Below are positions 49,976-58,616 of a stretch of DNA of 64,000 nt, in pieces. The position numbers and the translations under genes are program-made. Within the stretch, counting starts at the first letter, position 1; every line of letters starts with the position of its first letter. Source of the stretch: Deltaproteobacteria bacterium RIFCSPHIGHO2_02_FULL_40_28. Its GTDB lineage: Bacteria; UBA10199; 2-12-FULL-40-28. Location: the NCBI GenBank assembly GCA_001798135.1, contig MGRJ01000020.1, forward strand, positions 1-64,000, written 5' to 3'. The notes below the pieces were generated by a model that was not told where the DNA came from, made no database searches, and saw only the letters and a program-made list of their open reading frames with translations.

Positions 49976-50632
49976 ATGAGTAAAAAAATTGCAGTTATTT
50001 TAGCAGGATGTGGTTTTAAAGATGGTTCCGAAATTCATGAATCAGTTTTAACTCTCCTTCATCTTGTGAGGGAAGGAGCCATGCCCCTTTGTTTTGCCCC
50101 CAATGAAAAACAAGCCACCGTTACCAATCATGTAACTGGTGATGCCGAAGGGGCCTCTCGCAATATACTTGTAGAGTCAGCTCGTATTACTCGTGGAAAT
50201 ATTCGGGATATTAAAGAATTAAAAGCCGTAGATGCAGATGCGCTTATATTACCTGGTGGTTATGGGGCAGCTCTTAATTTGTGTGATTTTGCAGTTAAAG
50301 GCCCCAATTGTACTGTCAATTCTCAAGTGCAAAGAGTGATACAAGAATTTTATCAAGCCAAAAAGCCCATTGGAGCTATTTGCATTGCTCCTGCTATTGT
50401 AGGCAAAGTGTTAGGATCTTATGGAATAGAGCTTACCATTGGAAGTGACAGAGGTACGGCGCAAGCTTTAGAAAAAATGGGAGCAAAACATGTAAACACA
50501 ACAGTTGAAAATTTCCATTGGGATTCTAAAAATAAAATAGCCTCCACCGCAGCTTATATGTTGGCTCAAAATATTGTAGAAGCTGAAAGTGGAATTTCTA
50601 GGTTAATTAAAAAGGTGGTTGATGAGGCTTAA
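49976..50632 (+). CDS. elbB: ElbB-type glutamine amidotransferase-like protein
   Basis: DJ-1/PfpI-class protein of 218 residues. The nucleophile Cys is in PIGAICIAPAIVGKV. Typical segments are VILAGCGFKDGSEIHESV, VTNHVTGDAEGASRNILVESARI and LILPGGYGAALNLCDFAVKG. ElbB proteins have glyoxalase activity in E. coli and are linked to isoprenoid synthesis in name only. AAAGGAGAG lies before the ATG. Its end overlaps lolA by 11 bp. Confidence 0.93.
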   Translation: MSKKIAVILAGCGFKDGSEIHESVLTLLHLVREGAMPLCFAPNEKQATVTNHVTGDAEGASRNILVESARITRGNIRDIKELKAVDADALILPGGYGAALNLCDFAVKGPNCTVNSQVQRVIQEFYQAKKPIGAICIAPAIVGKVLGSYGIELTIGSDRGTAQALEKMGAKHVNTTVENFHWDSKNKIASTAAYMLAQNIVEAESGISRLIKKVVDEA

Positions 50633-51254
50633 GAAAATAAAAATATTTCTGTTTTGTTTTTGTTTTATTTCAGAAATTTGGGCTGGAATTACACTTTCCC
50701 AAAAGCTTCAAGAACACTATCAAACTCTTCAATTCTGGTCTGCTGATTTTGAGCAACAAACCTATGTGGAAATTTTAGATAAAAAAATTAAAAAACAAGG
50801 GCGCATTTTTATGAAAAAATCCGGAGAAATGCGCATTGAATATCAAGGCCATGGATCTAAAACTTATATAAGTAATGGGAAAAAAGTATGGATTTATTCA
50901 CCGGATTTAAATCAAACTGAAGTGTTTGATCAGTCCAAACTTCTTTCCAAAGAAGCTATTACTTTTTTAAATGGTTTGGGAGATTTAGAAAAAGATTTTG
51001 CAACACGTTCTTTTAATCCTGTAAAAGATCCCAGTTTTCGTTTTGATATTCCCAAGGAGCTTCAATATTTAGAGCTTATTCCTCGTAAAAAAAGTTCTGT
51101 GATTTCTAAAATTCTTTTAGGGATCGAACCTGTGAGTAGTTTGGTAACCGAAGCTACTCTTTCCAATGTTTCTGGAAATGTAACTCGTTATGTTTTTAAA
51201 AATATCGATATTAAAACTAATCCAAGTCAGGATCTTTTTACCTTGGAGGAATAA
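50622..51254 (+). CDS. lolA: LolA-like outer-membrane lipoprotein carrier protein
   Basis: Periplasmic protein of 210 residues that carries lipoproteins from the inner to the outer membrane. The signal peptide is MRLKKIKIFLFCFCFISEIWAG. Conserved strands are WSADFEQQTYVEILDKKIKKQGRIFMKKSGEMRIEY and the family motif KVWIYSPDLNQTEVFDQ. The ATG at 50622 gives the signal peptide. It overlaps elbB by 11 bp, and its own stop overlaps yajQ by one base. Confidence 0.88.
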   Translation: MRLKKIKIFLFCFCFISEIWAGITLSQKLQEHYQTLQFWSADFEQQTYVEILDKKIKKQGRIFMKKSGEMRIEYQGHGSKTYISNGKKVWIYSPDLNQTEVFDQSKLLSKEAITFLNGLGDLEKDFATRSFNPVKDPSFRFDIPKELQYLELIPRKKSSVISKILLGIEPVSSLVTEATLSNVSGNVTRYVFKNIDIKTNPSQDLFTLEE

Positions 51255-51745
51255 TGCCTAGCTTTGACGTTGTTTCTGAAATCAATCTTCAAGAAGTAGA
51301 CAATGCAGTAAACCAAGCTTCCAAAGAAATTGGAACACGCTATGATTTTCGTGGATCTAAATGTTCTCTTACTTTTGAAAAAGAAAAAAAATTAATCCAA
51401 ATTATCGGGGATGATGATTATAAAATGAAAGCCATGATTGATATTTTGCAAAGTAAAATTCATAAAAGAGGCATTGCACTTAATGCTCTTCAATTTGGTA
51501 AAATAGAAGACTCAGGCGGCAGTTTAAAAAGATGCACGGTTACTTTGGTGATGGGAATTGATCAAGAAAAAGCCAAAAGCATTATTAAAATCATTAAAGA
51601 TATGAAATTAAAGATTCAAGCCCAAATTCAAGAAGAGAAAGTGAGAGTAACTGGAAAAAATAAGGACGATTTGCAAGACACGATTTCTTTTTTGAAGGGT
51701 CAAACATTTGAGATTCCTCTTCAATTTTCCAATTTTAGGGATTAA
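51254..51745 (+). CDS. yajQ: YajQ family nucleotide-binding protein
   Basis: Protein of 163 residues with two ferredoxin-like halves. MPSFDVVSEINLQEVDNAVNQASKEIGTRYDFRG and the end VRVTGKNKDDLQDTISFLKG are almost invariant in the family. Members bind cyclic di-GMP (Xanthomonas) or nucleotides. It follows lolA with a TAATG overlap. Confidence 0.95.
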   Translation: MPSFDVVSEINLQEVDNAVNQASKEIGTRYDFRGSKCSLTFEKEKKLIQIIGDDDYKMKAMIDILQSKIHKRGIALNALQFGKIEDSGGSLKRCTVTLVMGIDQEKAKSIIKIIKDMKLKIQAQIQEEKVRVTGKNKDDLQDTISFLKGQTFEIPLQFSNFRD

Positions 51746-51778
51746 AGGCACCTCTATTTACTCAAATTTTTTTCTATT

Positions 51779-51954
51779 TGTCATTCCCGCGAAGGCGGGG
51801 GTCCATCTTGGTTCCCCTCCTTTGTAAGGAGGGGTTAGGGGAGGTAGAGAGTTTAGTAAGACTCTACCCCCTCCAACTCCCCCTTACAAAGGGGGAGAGT
51901 ACAGATGGATCCCTGCCGGAGTTTACCCCTGCGAAGGCAGGGGCAGGGATGACA
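51779..51954. repeat. Nested composite palindrome, second full copy
   Basis: Outer shell TGTCATTCCCGCGAAGGCGGGGG...GCAGGGATGACA with an inner palindrome (CCCCTCCTTTGTAAGGAGGGG and CTCCCCCTTACAAAGGGGGAG) at its apex. It is the reverse orientation of the inner unit at 7262-7443. It fills most of the 290-bp gap after yajQ. Confidence 0.85.
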
Positions 51955-52035
51955 CGAAACCGTAATTTTTAGAGGTTCCCTTAAGAAGTAGTGGTACAGT
52001 TTGAATTTTAAGAGTGAAGAGGAACTATGAAAATT

Positions 52036-52437
52036 TTAGTTGGCAGGTGGGTCATTAGGTTTAATCTTAATACTTTTGTAACCATATCCACCTACACCAC
52101 CAGCAGCGATGTATAGAATAGCTTTTACGAACTCTTTAACAATTTCATCTTTATTCAGATAAAGAGCATATGCAAAAAAACCCAAAATAAGTGTTAAGCT
52201 TATTCCTGCAAACCAAAATATTTTTTTAATTATATCTCTTTGATGAGTTCTATTTAACTCTAGATCCCCTGCTTGGACTTGCATGCTTTGCACTGCATAC
52301 TTATAACTTCTTTCATCAGAAGCTGTCCTAGCTTCGATTTCTTTTTCTCGAACCTTGAGTTCTTCTTTCTGAAATTCAAGAAATTTTAATGGAAGTTGGT
52401 TTGGGTCAGCAGGGAGATTTATATTGTTTTCAGACAT
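52036..52437 (-). CDS. Small membrane protein with coiled-coil start
   Basis: Protein of 133 residues: a charged helical part (LPLKFLEFQKEELKVREKEIEARTASDERSYKYAVQSMQ), then two membrane helices (about 73-95 and 107-122). It is not a family I can name; it resembles small DUF2335-like or holin-like membrane proteins only in layout. The upstream gene ends 1 bp before its start, so both are read together. The pair lies between two palindromic repeats of the same family. Confidence 0.7.
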   Translation of the reverse strand: MSENNINLPADPNQLPLKFLEFQKEELKVREKEIEARTASDERSYKYAVQSMQVQAGDLELNRTHQRDIIKKIFWFAGISLTLILGFFAYALYLNKDEIVKEFVKAILYIAAGGVGGYGYKSIKIKPNDPPAN

Positions 52438-52438
52438 T

Positions 52439-52642
52439 TTAGCTGCCTAGCACAACCTTATAAACTGGCAACTTATATTTGATTTTGATTTTACCAAAAT
52501 CTTTTTGACCTAACTTAGGGGGAAGTACCTGGACAGATTCAATATTAAATTTTTCTCTATCTCTTCGTTTAAGATATTCAGAGGGCTCAACCACTTCTTC
52601 TTTAATGGGAATTGTTTTTAAAGTTGATTCACTCACTTCCAT
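52439..52642 (-). CDS. Small uncharacterised protein
   Basis: Protein of 67 residues, basic and without membrane segments (EPSEYLKRRDREKFNIESVQVLPPKLGQKDFGKIKIKYKLPVYKVVLG). No family is recognised. It is the first gene of a two-gene unit with the membrane protein at 52036-52437, and the gene spacing is 1 bp. It may be a small accessory or immunity-type partner; that is only a guess from size and position. Confidence 0.55.
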   Translation of the reverse strand: MEVSESTLKTIPIKEEVVEPSEYLKRRDREKFNIESVQVLPPKLGQKDFGKIKIKYKLPVYKVVLGS

Positions 52643-52987
52643 ATTATCTTCTAATTATCGTCGAAAGTCTACAATTGCAATACAATTTATATCCTTTTTA
52701 GTAGCTTTGATATGGTGCATATTAGTTTAAAATATTTTTAATAAAGCCTTATTTATCAATAGGTTAAATTATTTTTTACAGATCTTTCTAAGGATTAACA
52801 GTCTGCGATAGGAACCCATCTTAATTCCCCTCCTTTGTCCCACAGGGACTTCGGAGGGGTAAGGGGAGGTAGAGAGTTTTGTATACACCAGCTAAAAGTG
52901 AAAATACTATACTACTAATTAAAACTTTCCCTTTTCACAAAATCTCTTTTCGTTTAAAATACTTAAGTTCAATCAAGAGGAGGAAAA
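52643..52987. other. 345-bp gene-free stretch
   Basis: AT-rich sequence without a supported gene. It holds a half-copy of the composite palindrome at 52814-52880, and the DcrB gene's ribosome binding site (GAGGAGG) at its right end. A clear promoter was not found. Confidence 0.6.
52814..52880. repeat. Half copy of the CCCCTCCTTTG palindrome with an inserted loop
   Basis: It matches the left half of the copy at 51779-51954 (CCATCTT..., CCCCTCCTTTGT, GGAGGGG, AGGGGAGGTAGAGAG), but the hairpin loop carries an extra CCCACAGGGACTTC. It lies in the same orientation as the copy 1 kb to the left. Confidence 0.7.
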
Positions 52988-53467
52988 ATGGCTAAGATTG
53001 TTATGAGTGAATTTGAAGTAGAGCTTCCCCCCAATTGGAAGGATCAGGGTATGATTACGCTTACAATGCCTTCTACCGACCCTAAGGTGAGGCCCAATAT
53101 TATTGTTACAGTTGAACGTTTGCAAAACCCAACTGATCTCAATTCTTATTTTGATAAAATTAAAAAGTCTGTTCAAGCCAGGGGAATTAATAGCTTTAAG
53201 GTATTAAGCGAGAAAGATGTGGCCTTAAGTGGTATCCCTGCCAAAATGATGATTTGTACATGGGATTTGGCAGCTATGAAAACCATGATGGGCCCTAAAG
53301 CTGCTAATTTGGAGCATATTCAGGATGGTCAAATGGTGCAGCAAATTCAGGTTTCTTGCTTAAGAAACACAGTTGCTATTAATCTTACTGCAAGCTTTCC
53401 TGCCGAGCAGTTTGAATTGTATTCCAGGCCCTTTCAGAACTTTATCAAAGGTTTTAAGTTCCTGTAA
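52988..53467 (+). CDS. DcrB/DUF1795-like protein
   Basis: Protein of 159 residues. The pattern FEVELPPNWKDQGMITLTMP, then KVRPNIIVTVERL and LSGIPAKMMICTWDLA...QQIQVSCLRNTVAINLTASFPAEQF, matches DcrB/DUF1795 proteins (PsbP-like fold). In some bacteria related proteins act as chaperone-type adaptors (Eag) of type VI secretion effectors; no such gene is nearby, so a general role is as likely. It has no signal peptide. AGAGGAGG gives a very strong ribosome binding site. Confidence 0.75.
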   Translation: MAKIVMSEFEVELPPNWKDQGMITLTMPSTDPKVRPNIIVTVERLQNPTDLNSYFDKIKKSVQARGINSFKVLSEKDVALSGIPAKMMICTWDLAAMKTMMGPKAANLEHIQDGQMVQQIQVSCLRNTVAINLTASFPAEQFELYSRPFQNFIKGFKFL

Positions 53468-53489
53468 TGGGTTTGTTGAAAAACTTTTC

Positions 53490-54440
53490 ATGAAGCATTT
53501 ACGGGCACAAATTGTCGCCACAGGTTCTTATGTACCTTCCCGTGTGGTTCCTAATTCTGAGCTAGAAGTTTCACTTCACACAACCAACGAATGGATTCGG
53601 TCTAAAATTGGAATTAAAGAACGACGCTATGCAGAACCAGACATTGGTCCGGCAGATTTAGCCCTTCATGCTGCAATACAGGCTTTAAAAACAGCTAATC
53701 GAGAGGCGCGAGATATCGATTGCATCCTTTTTGCTACAACAACACCCGAATATGAAGCTCCTGGTTCTGGGGTTTTACTTCAGGATAAACTCGGTTGTCG
53801 TAGAATTCCTGCCTTTGATGTGCATAATACCTCACCTGGTTTTTTATTTGCGCTCGAATTGGGTGATTCACTTATTCGTTCTGGAAAGTATGAATGCATT
53901 CTTGTTGCCGCAGGCGAGGTTTTATCCCCGCGTCTGGATATGACAGAAGCGGGACGGCTGATGAGTGTGATTTTTGGAGATGGGGCTGGATGTGTTCTTT
54001 TAGAAGCAACCGAAGGGCCACATGGCATTTTAGCGACTAAACTGCATTCGGATGGAGTGCACTACAACAAACTATGGTGTGAAGGCCCCCATACTTATCC
54101 CACCATGGATGGCCCCTTTGTTTTCAAACATGCTGTTACTTCTATGAGCCTGGTGGCCAAAGAAATTCTCATTGAGCAAGGGATAGAATCCAATCAACTT
54201 ACTCATATTATCCCACATCAGGCTAATCTTCGCATTATTGAAACGATTGCCGATCAGCTTAAAATTCCGATGGCAAAGGTTAAAACCACCATTCAAAAAT
54301 ATGGAAATACCTCGGCAGCCTCTATTCCCATTACTTTAGATGAAACAGTAAGAGCTGGTTTAGTGAAACCCAACGATCTTATTTTAACTATGAGTTTTGG
54401 ATCTGGTTTTAGTTGGGGGGCAGGGCTTATTCGTTGGTAG
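53490..54440 (+). CDS. Beta-ketoacyl-ACP synthase III homologue with Ser at the catalytic Cys position
   Basis: Thiolase-fold protein of 316 residues that aligns with FabH over its whole length (IVATGSYVPSRVVPNSELE, TNEWIRSKIGIKERRYAEP, FGDGAGCVLLEA). His243 (IIPHQANLRII) and Asn273 (YGNTSAASIPITLDE) of the catalytic triad are present, but the nucleophile block reads FDVHNTSPGFLFAL. Ser115 replaces the Cys of AAC-x-GF. A Ser-type KSIII is known from DpsC of daunorubicin synthesis. It may act as acyltransferase or have another acyl substrate. The ATG at 53490 fits the family start. Its end overlaps ftsB by 14 bp, convergently. Confidence 0.85.
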   Translation: MKHLRAQIVATGSYVPSRVVPNSELEVSLHTTNEWIRSKIGIKERRYAEPDIGPADLALHAAIQALKTANREARDIDCILFATTTPEYEAPGSGVLLQDKLGCRRIPAFDVHNTSPGFLFALELGDSLIRSGKYECILVAAGEVLSPRLDMTEAGRLMSVIFGDGAGCVLLEATEGPHGILATKLHSDGVHYNKLWCEGPHTYPTMDGPFVFKHAVTSMSLVAKEILIEQGIESNQLTHIIPHQANLRIIETIADQLKIPMAKVKTTIQKYGNTSAASIPITLDETVRAGLVKPNDLILTMSFGSGFSWGAGLIRW

Positions 54441-54735
54441 AGATTTCTTGGGTTATCAAAACAATTTCATCCGGATAAGAAAAACCTAAAATTTCACGAG
54501 CCAAGTGTTCAATGGTTTTTGGATTATCCAAACTTTTTTGTTCTATCCTTAAAAAAAGATTTTCGTTTTGAAGAATTCTATTTTGTGTCATTAACGCTTC
54601 TTTTTGTTTTTTAAGATGCCACAACTGAATAAGCCCCGATTGCCCTCCAAGGCTTAGCCCTATAAAAATAACAAAAGTAAAAAAGGCCGCTAGATAGAAG
54701 AGAGAGTTGTAATTGCCGGTTGCACTTATTTTCAT
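54427..54735 (-). CDS. ftsB: Septum formation initiator FtsB/DivIC family
   Basis: Bitopic protein of 102 residues with one membrane helix (about 13-35), then a coiled coil ([29 protein letters not shown]) and the typical [17 protein letters not shown] end. It works in the divisome with FtsL and FtsQ. It follows ruvB with a 4-bp overlap. Confidence 0.88.
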   Translation of the reverse strand: MKISATGNYNSLFYLAAFFTFVIFIGLSLGGQSGLIQLWHLKKQKEALMTQNRILQNENLFLRIEQKSLDNPKTIEHLAREILGFSYPDEIVLITQEISTNE

Positions 54736-55730
54736 TGTGGTTTTTTGAGATGTTCATAAGCCTGGCGGGTAGCTAGCCTTCCCCTCGAAGTGCGATTAAG
54801 AAAACCTTGTTCAATTAAAAAAGGTTCGTACACATCTTCCAAAGTGTCTTTTTGTTCATGAATGGCACTTGCAATGGCTTCAATTCCCACGGGGCCCCCA
54901 TCAAATTTTTCAATAATGATATTTAAAATTTTACGATCCATGGCATCAAAACCCAGTTCATCTACTTGCAAAAGAATGAGAGCTTTTTTTGCCATGTCTT
55001 CAGTAACAATTCCGCTTCCTTTAACTTGGGCATAATCTCTCACACGCTTTAAAAGCCTGTTTACAATACGTGGTGTGCCTCTGGAACGTTTAGCAATTTC
55101 ATGCGCTCCATCGGCATCTAAGTTTACGTTTAAAATTTGAGCCGAACGCATAAGAATGGTTTTTAATTCTTGAGCACTATAAAAATCGAGGCGTTCTACA
55201 ATTCCAAAACGATCGCGGAGAGGGGAAGTTAAAAGACCCGCCCTGGTTGTGGCTCCTACCAAGGTATAGCGGGGCAAATCTAACTTAATGGATTTTGCTG
55301 ATGGCCCTTGCCCAATCAGAAGATCCAACTGAAAATCTTCCATGGCGGGGTATAAAATTTCTTCTACGATTGGATTTAAACGATGAATTTCGTCAATGAA
55401 TAAAACTGATCCAGGTTCTAAATTGGTGAGGATAGCAGCTAAATCTCCTGGGCGTTCAATAACAGGACCAGCAGTGGCTTTAATTCCTACTCCCATTTCT
55501 TTGGCAATGATGTGGGCGAGAGAGGTTTTTCCAAGCCCAGGAGGCCCACAAAAAAGACAATGATCTAAAGTATCACTTCGTTTTTTGGCTGCCTCGATGA
55601 AAATTTCTAATTTTTCTTTTACAGCTTTTTGGCCTATGTATTCTTTTAAGGTTTGAGGCCTTAAAGACCACTCAAGCCCGGTTTCTTCCTCAAGCTGGAG
55701 GGGGGTTAGCTGTTCATTATCTCGTATCAT
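54732..55730 (-). CDS. ruvB: Holliday junction DNA helicase RuvB
   Basis: AAA+ motor of 332 residues. It has [12 protein letters not shown], Walker [16 protein letters not shown], Walker [12 protein letters not shown], sensor 1 [11 protein letters not shown] and the C-terminal winged helix with [12 protein letters not shown]. The ATG at 55730 gives a 4-bp ATGA overlap with ruvA; the frame could start further upstream, inside ruvA, but no homologous residues lie there. Confidence 0.97.
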   Translation of the reverse strand: MIRDNEQLTPLQLEEETGLEWSLRPQTLKEYIGQKAVKEKLEIFIEAAKKRSDTLDHCLFCGPPGLGKTSLAHIIAKEMGVGIKATAGPVIERPGDLAAILTNLEPGSVLFIDEIHRLNPIVEEILYPAMEDFQLDLLIGQGPSAKSIKLDLPRYTLVGATTRAGLLTSPLRDRFGIVERLDFYSAQELKTILMRSAQILNVNLDADGAHEIAKRSRGTPRIVNRLLKRVRDYAQVKGSGIVTEDMAKKALILLQVDELGFDAMDRKILNIIIEKFDGGPVGIEAIASAIHEQKDTLEDVYEPFLIEQGFLNRTSRGRLATRQAYEHLKKPQ

Positions 55731-56326
55731 CTCATGGCCTTTAAGGAGTGTTTCAACCATTCTTGCAAACCTGCTTCCTTTGGAAGTTTAATTTGACCTA
55801 AAACTTTTTCAGCCTCTTGCTTGTTGTATCCCAAGTTTACCAAAGCAGAGAGGGCTTCATCATACACTAAGACGGGAGGTTTGACACCATCTGAAAATTC
55901 TCTTAAGGACAGTTCGTCAAAAAGTTCTTTAAGCTTATCTTTAAGCTCAACAACCAGGCGTTCAGCTGTTTTTCTGCCTATACCGTTAATGGAGGTGAGT
56001 TTGGGCACATTTTCTTCTACAACAGCACGTACCAGGTTTTCGGTAGAAATGCCCGATAGAATTTGTAGGGCTGTTTTGGGACCAATGCCACTTACCCCCA
56101 ATAATTTTTTGAAAACTATTTTTTCAGATGGGTTGAAAAAACCAAAAAGAGAAATACTTCCTTCGGTGACATGAGTATAAATGGGAAGATGAATATTTTC
56201 GCCAAGGGCGGGAGTTTTTTCGAGAGTTACTTTTGAAATAAAAACCTCGTAGCCGACCCCATTCACATTAATAACAAGGGTATTTAACGTTTTCTGGAGT
56301 ATTTTTCCTGAAAGATATGCAATCAT
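55727..56326 (-). CDS. ruvA: Holliday junction DNA helicase RuvA
   Basis: Protein of 199 residues: an OB-fold first domain ([30 protein letters not shown]), two helix-hairpin-helix motifs ([18 protein letters not shown] and [20 protein letters not shown]) and the C-terminal RuvB-binding domain ([16 protein letters not shown]). It overlaps ruvC and ruvB by 4 bp each. Confidence 0.97.
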   Translation of the reverse strand: MIAYLSGKILQKTLNTLVINVNGVGYEVFISKVTLEKTPALGENIHLPIYTHVTEGSISLFGFFNPSEKIVFKKLLGVSGIGPKTALQILSGISTENLVRAVVEENVPKLTSINGIGRKTAERLVVELKDKLKELFDELSLREFSDGVKPPVLVYDEALSALVNLGYNKQEAEKVLGQIKLPKEAGLQEWLKHSLKAMR

Positions 56327-56823
56327 GAGGTTGCTGCCTTTTTAATTAAACTTTCCAAACCTGCAGAATGAGCATAACACAAAGCACAGGCCAGGGCATC
56401 CGAGGCGTTTTCTTCTGCTATTTCTTTTAATCCTAAAATAGCTTTTACCATTTGTTGTACCTGTGATTTATCGGCCTGCCCATATCCCACAACTGATTGT
56501 TTGATTTGTAAAGGGGTATATTCGTAAACAGCTAAATTTTGCAAACGAGCAGCTAGCATTGCTACCCCCCTTGCATGTCCCAGCTTAATGCTGGAGCTGA
56601 CATTGCGTGCAAAAAAGATATTTTCAATGGCTAGAACTTCAGGGTTAAAGCGAGCGATCACCTCATTTAATCCTTGAAAAAGTGAAACAAGCCGATCAGA
56701 AAATTCACTCTTGGATGGTGGAGCAATAATTCCATTATCGCAATGAAGGGTTTTGGAACCTTTTTTTTCAATAATTCCATAACCCATGATGCGGCTTCCT
56801 GGATCAATGCCTAAAATTATCAT
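56323..56823 (-). CDS. ruvC: Holliday junction endonuclease RuvC
   Basis: Resolvase of 166 residues. Catalytic acids are Asp7 (ILGIDPGSRIMGYG), Glu in VLAIENIFFARN, and the Asp residues of the ASDALACALCYAH block. It cuts junctions processed by RuvAB. The gene starts 6 bp after yebC. Confidence 0.96.
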   Translation of the reverse strand: MIILGIDPGSRIMGYGIIEKKGSKTLHCDNGIIAPPSKSEFSDRLVSLFQGLNEVIARFNPEVLAIENIFFARNVSSSIKLGHARGVAMLAARLQNLAVYEYTPLQIKQSVVGYGQADKSQVQQMVKAILGLKEIAEENASDALACALCYAHSAGLESLIKKAATS

Positions 56824-56829
56824 AGAGGA

Positions 56830-57576
56830 TTAAACTATTTTTTCCATAATTTCTGGTGGAATATCAAAATTAGAATACACTTTTTGAATATCATCGTTTT
56901 CATCCAAGCTATCCATCAAATCGATAGTTTTTTGAGCATCTGCTAATCCAAGCTTGATTGTGTTTTGGGGGATCATGCTTATTTCAGCATCTTGGGCTTT
57001 AAGCCCTGCTTTTTCTATTTTTTTTCTAACCTCATCAAAGTTTTGAGGTTCACAATACACTTCCCATTCTTCTTCACCATCTACAATGTCTGCAGCTCCA
57101 GCTTCCAGGGCTACTTCCATTATTTTATCCTCAGTAAGTCCTGTTTTGGAATAGGAAAGATAACCCTGCTTTTTAAAAATCCACCCAACCGAACCTGTTT
57201 CTCCCAAATGCCCCCCTTTTTTAGAGAGCAGATTACGTAAATCACTTACGGTACGGGTTTTATTATCTGTAACCGATTCGATCATGAGAGCTACTCCTCC
57301 TGGTCCATATCCTTCATAAGTGATTTCTTCATAATGCACACCCTCAAGCTCACCCGTTCCTTTTTTTACAGCTCTTTCAATATTATCAAGAGGCATAGAC
57401 CCGGCTCTTGCTGTATCGATAGCTCGTCTTAAACGATGGTTGCCTTCAGGATCTCCTCCTCCCATTCTGGCTGCTACGGTGATTTCTTTAATGAGTTTAG
57501 AAAATTGAGCGCCTTTTTTAGCATCGTTGGCCCCTTTTTTTCTTTTAATTTTGGCCCATTTTGAATGACCAGACAT
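56830..57576 (-). CDS. yebC: YebC/PmpR-family transcription or translation regulator
   Basis: Protein of 248 residues with the family start MSGHSKWAKIKRKKGANDAKKGAQFSKLIKEI and the block GSMPLDNIERAVKKGTGE...YEGYGPGGVA. Members bind DNA or help ribosomes pass proline runs. AAGGAG precedes the ATG. It heads yebC-ruvC-ruvA-ruvB-ftsB, the usual order in related bacteria. Confidence 0.96.
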   Translation of the reverse strand: MSGHSKWAKIKRKKGANDAKKGAQFSKLIKEITVAARMGGGDPEGNHRLRRAIDTARAGSMPLDNIERAVKKGTGELEGVHYEEITYEGYGPGGVALMIESVTDNKTRTVSDLRNLLSKKGGHLGETGSVGWIFKKQGYLSYSKTGLTEDKIMEVALEAGAADIVDGEEEWEVYCEPQNFDEVRKKIEKAGLKAQDAEISMIPQNTIKLGLADAQKTIDLMDSLDENDDIQKVYSNFDIPPEIMEKIV

Positions 57577-57603
57577 TTAAGGACTCCTTATTTTGTAAAC
57601 AGT

Positions 57604-57867
57604 TTAACGAAAGATGCTTTTAAAATTATCGTAGGTGGTAGTTGCAAAATTTTTCATGAGGGCAAAAAAATTATTTTTAGATGAAGCGGGGTTGAATGTT
57701 TCATCCCTTGTGGGTTCTTCATCATCTATTTCGGTTGTTTCTTGCAGCACTTCATCAACAGATGAAGGAGTTGTTTTAATGGAACGAAAAGAAATAGGCA
57801 TCATGATATTTTCTCGCAACTCAACAAGTGTTACCTCATCATCAATGGGATAAAAGTGTTTCATCAT
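57604..57867 (-). CDS. Small uncharacterised acidic protein
   Basis: Protein of 87 residues with an acidic N-terminal half (IDDEVTLVEL, DEVLQETTEIDDEEPTRDE) and a basic, aromatic end (NFFALMKNFATTTYDNFKSIF). No family is recognised. It lies 27 bp upstream of yebC on the same strand and could head that operon. There is no signal peptide. Confidence 0.5.
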   Translation of the reverse strand: MMKHFYPIDDEVTLVELRENIMMPISFRSIKTTPSSVDEVLQETTEIDDEEPTRDETFNPASSKNNFFALMKNFATTTYDNFKSIFR

Positions 57868-57917
57868 ATGTTAAATGCTTACTACGACTTGTTTTATAAA
57901 ATCAAGATCAGGCTTGT

Positions 57918-58616
57918 TTAGCGCCACCTGGATGGATAATCTGTAATAATTCCAGTTACTTGTCTATCTTGAAACCAGGATAGTTTTTGGGGATCATTTA
58001 ATGTCCAAATCCAATAATCAATCTTGCAGGGGTTCCATTTTTGAAGGCGTTTTTCTGTAGCCCAATTGGTTTCCAAGTTTAAAGTAGCAACTTTCAAGTA
58101 ACGAATCCAGAAACCAATCCCTCTTAAAGTACATTTGGGATCAATTAAAAGCCCTCGTTTAATTTCAGGAGCAATTTTTTTCATGCGGTTTAAATTTAAA
58201 ACATTGAAAGAAGAAACATAAATTTTATCAGTAAGATTAAATTTTCGAATACATTCTGCCAATTTTTTTTCAACTCCATCTGAAAAAATACCTGTCGATT
58301 TAATTTCGACATTGATGATTTTAAATTTTTGGCCAAAATTTTCAAAAACTTCATCTAAAGTGGGAATTTTTTCTCCATCGCCAAAATCCAGTTTTTTGAG
58401 TTCACTTAGATTTAAACGTCTTGTCCATACGTTGATGCCGATTAAAGTTTTTAAATTTTCATCATGGGTTACTACCAGATGACCATCTTTGGAGAGAAAA
58501 ACATCTAATTCAATTCCATCGGCCCCTTCCTCAAAGGCATATTGAAAAGAGCGAAGTGTATTTTCTGGAGCACGCTTTGATGAGCCACGATGGCCTAAAA
58601 TTAACATACCCATCAT
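57918..58616 (-). CDS. Glycerophosphodiester phosphodiesterase
   Basis: Enzyme of 232 residues. LILGHRGSSKRAPENTLRSFQYAFEEGADGIELDVFLSKDGHLVVTHDENL contains the catalytic His-Arg-Gly and Glu-x-Asp plus the second His. VNVEIKS and the end TGIITDYPSR are typical of the cytosolic UgpQ-like type. It has no signal peptide. The start overlaps rsmE by 4 bp (ATGA); a second ATG at 58607 is also possible. Confidence 0.92.
   Translation of the reverse strand: MMGMLILGHRGSSKRAPENTLRSFQYAFEEGADGIELDVFLSKDGHLVVTHDENLKTLIGINVWTRRLNLSELKKLDFGDGEKIPTLDEVFENFGQKFKIINVEIKSTGIFSDGVEKKLAECIRKFNLTDKIYVSSFNVLNLNRMKKIAPEIKRGLLIDPKCTLRGIGFWIRYLKVATLNLETNWATEKRLQKWNPCKIDYWIWTLNDPQKLSWFQDRQVTGIITDYPSRWR

Noticed and set aside
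51778-51972. 64-codon frame in the gap after yajQ
   Set aside because: It is made entirely of the nested palindrome; such frames are typical artefacts of these repeats.
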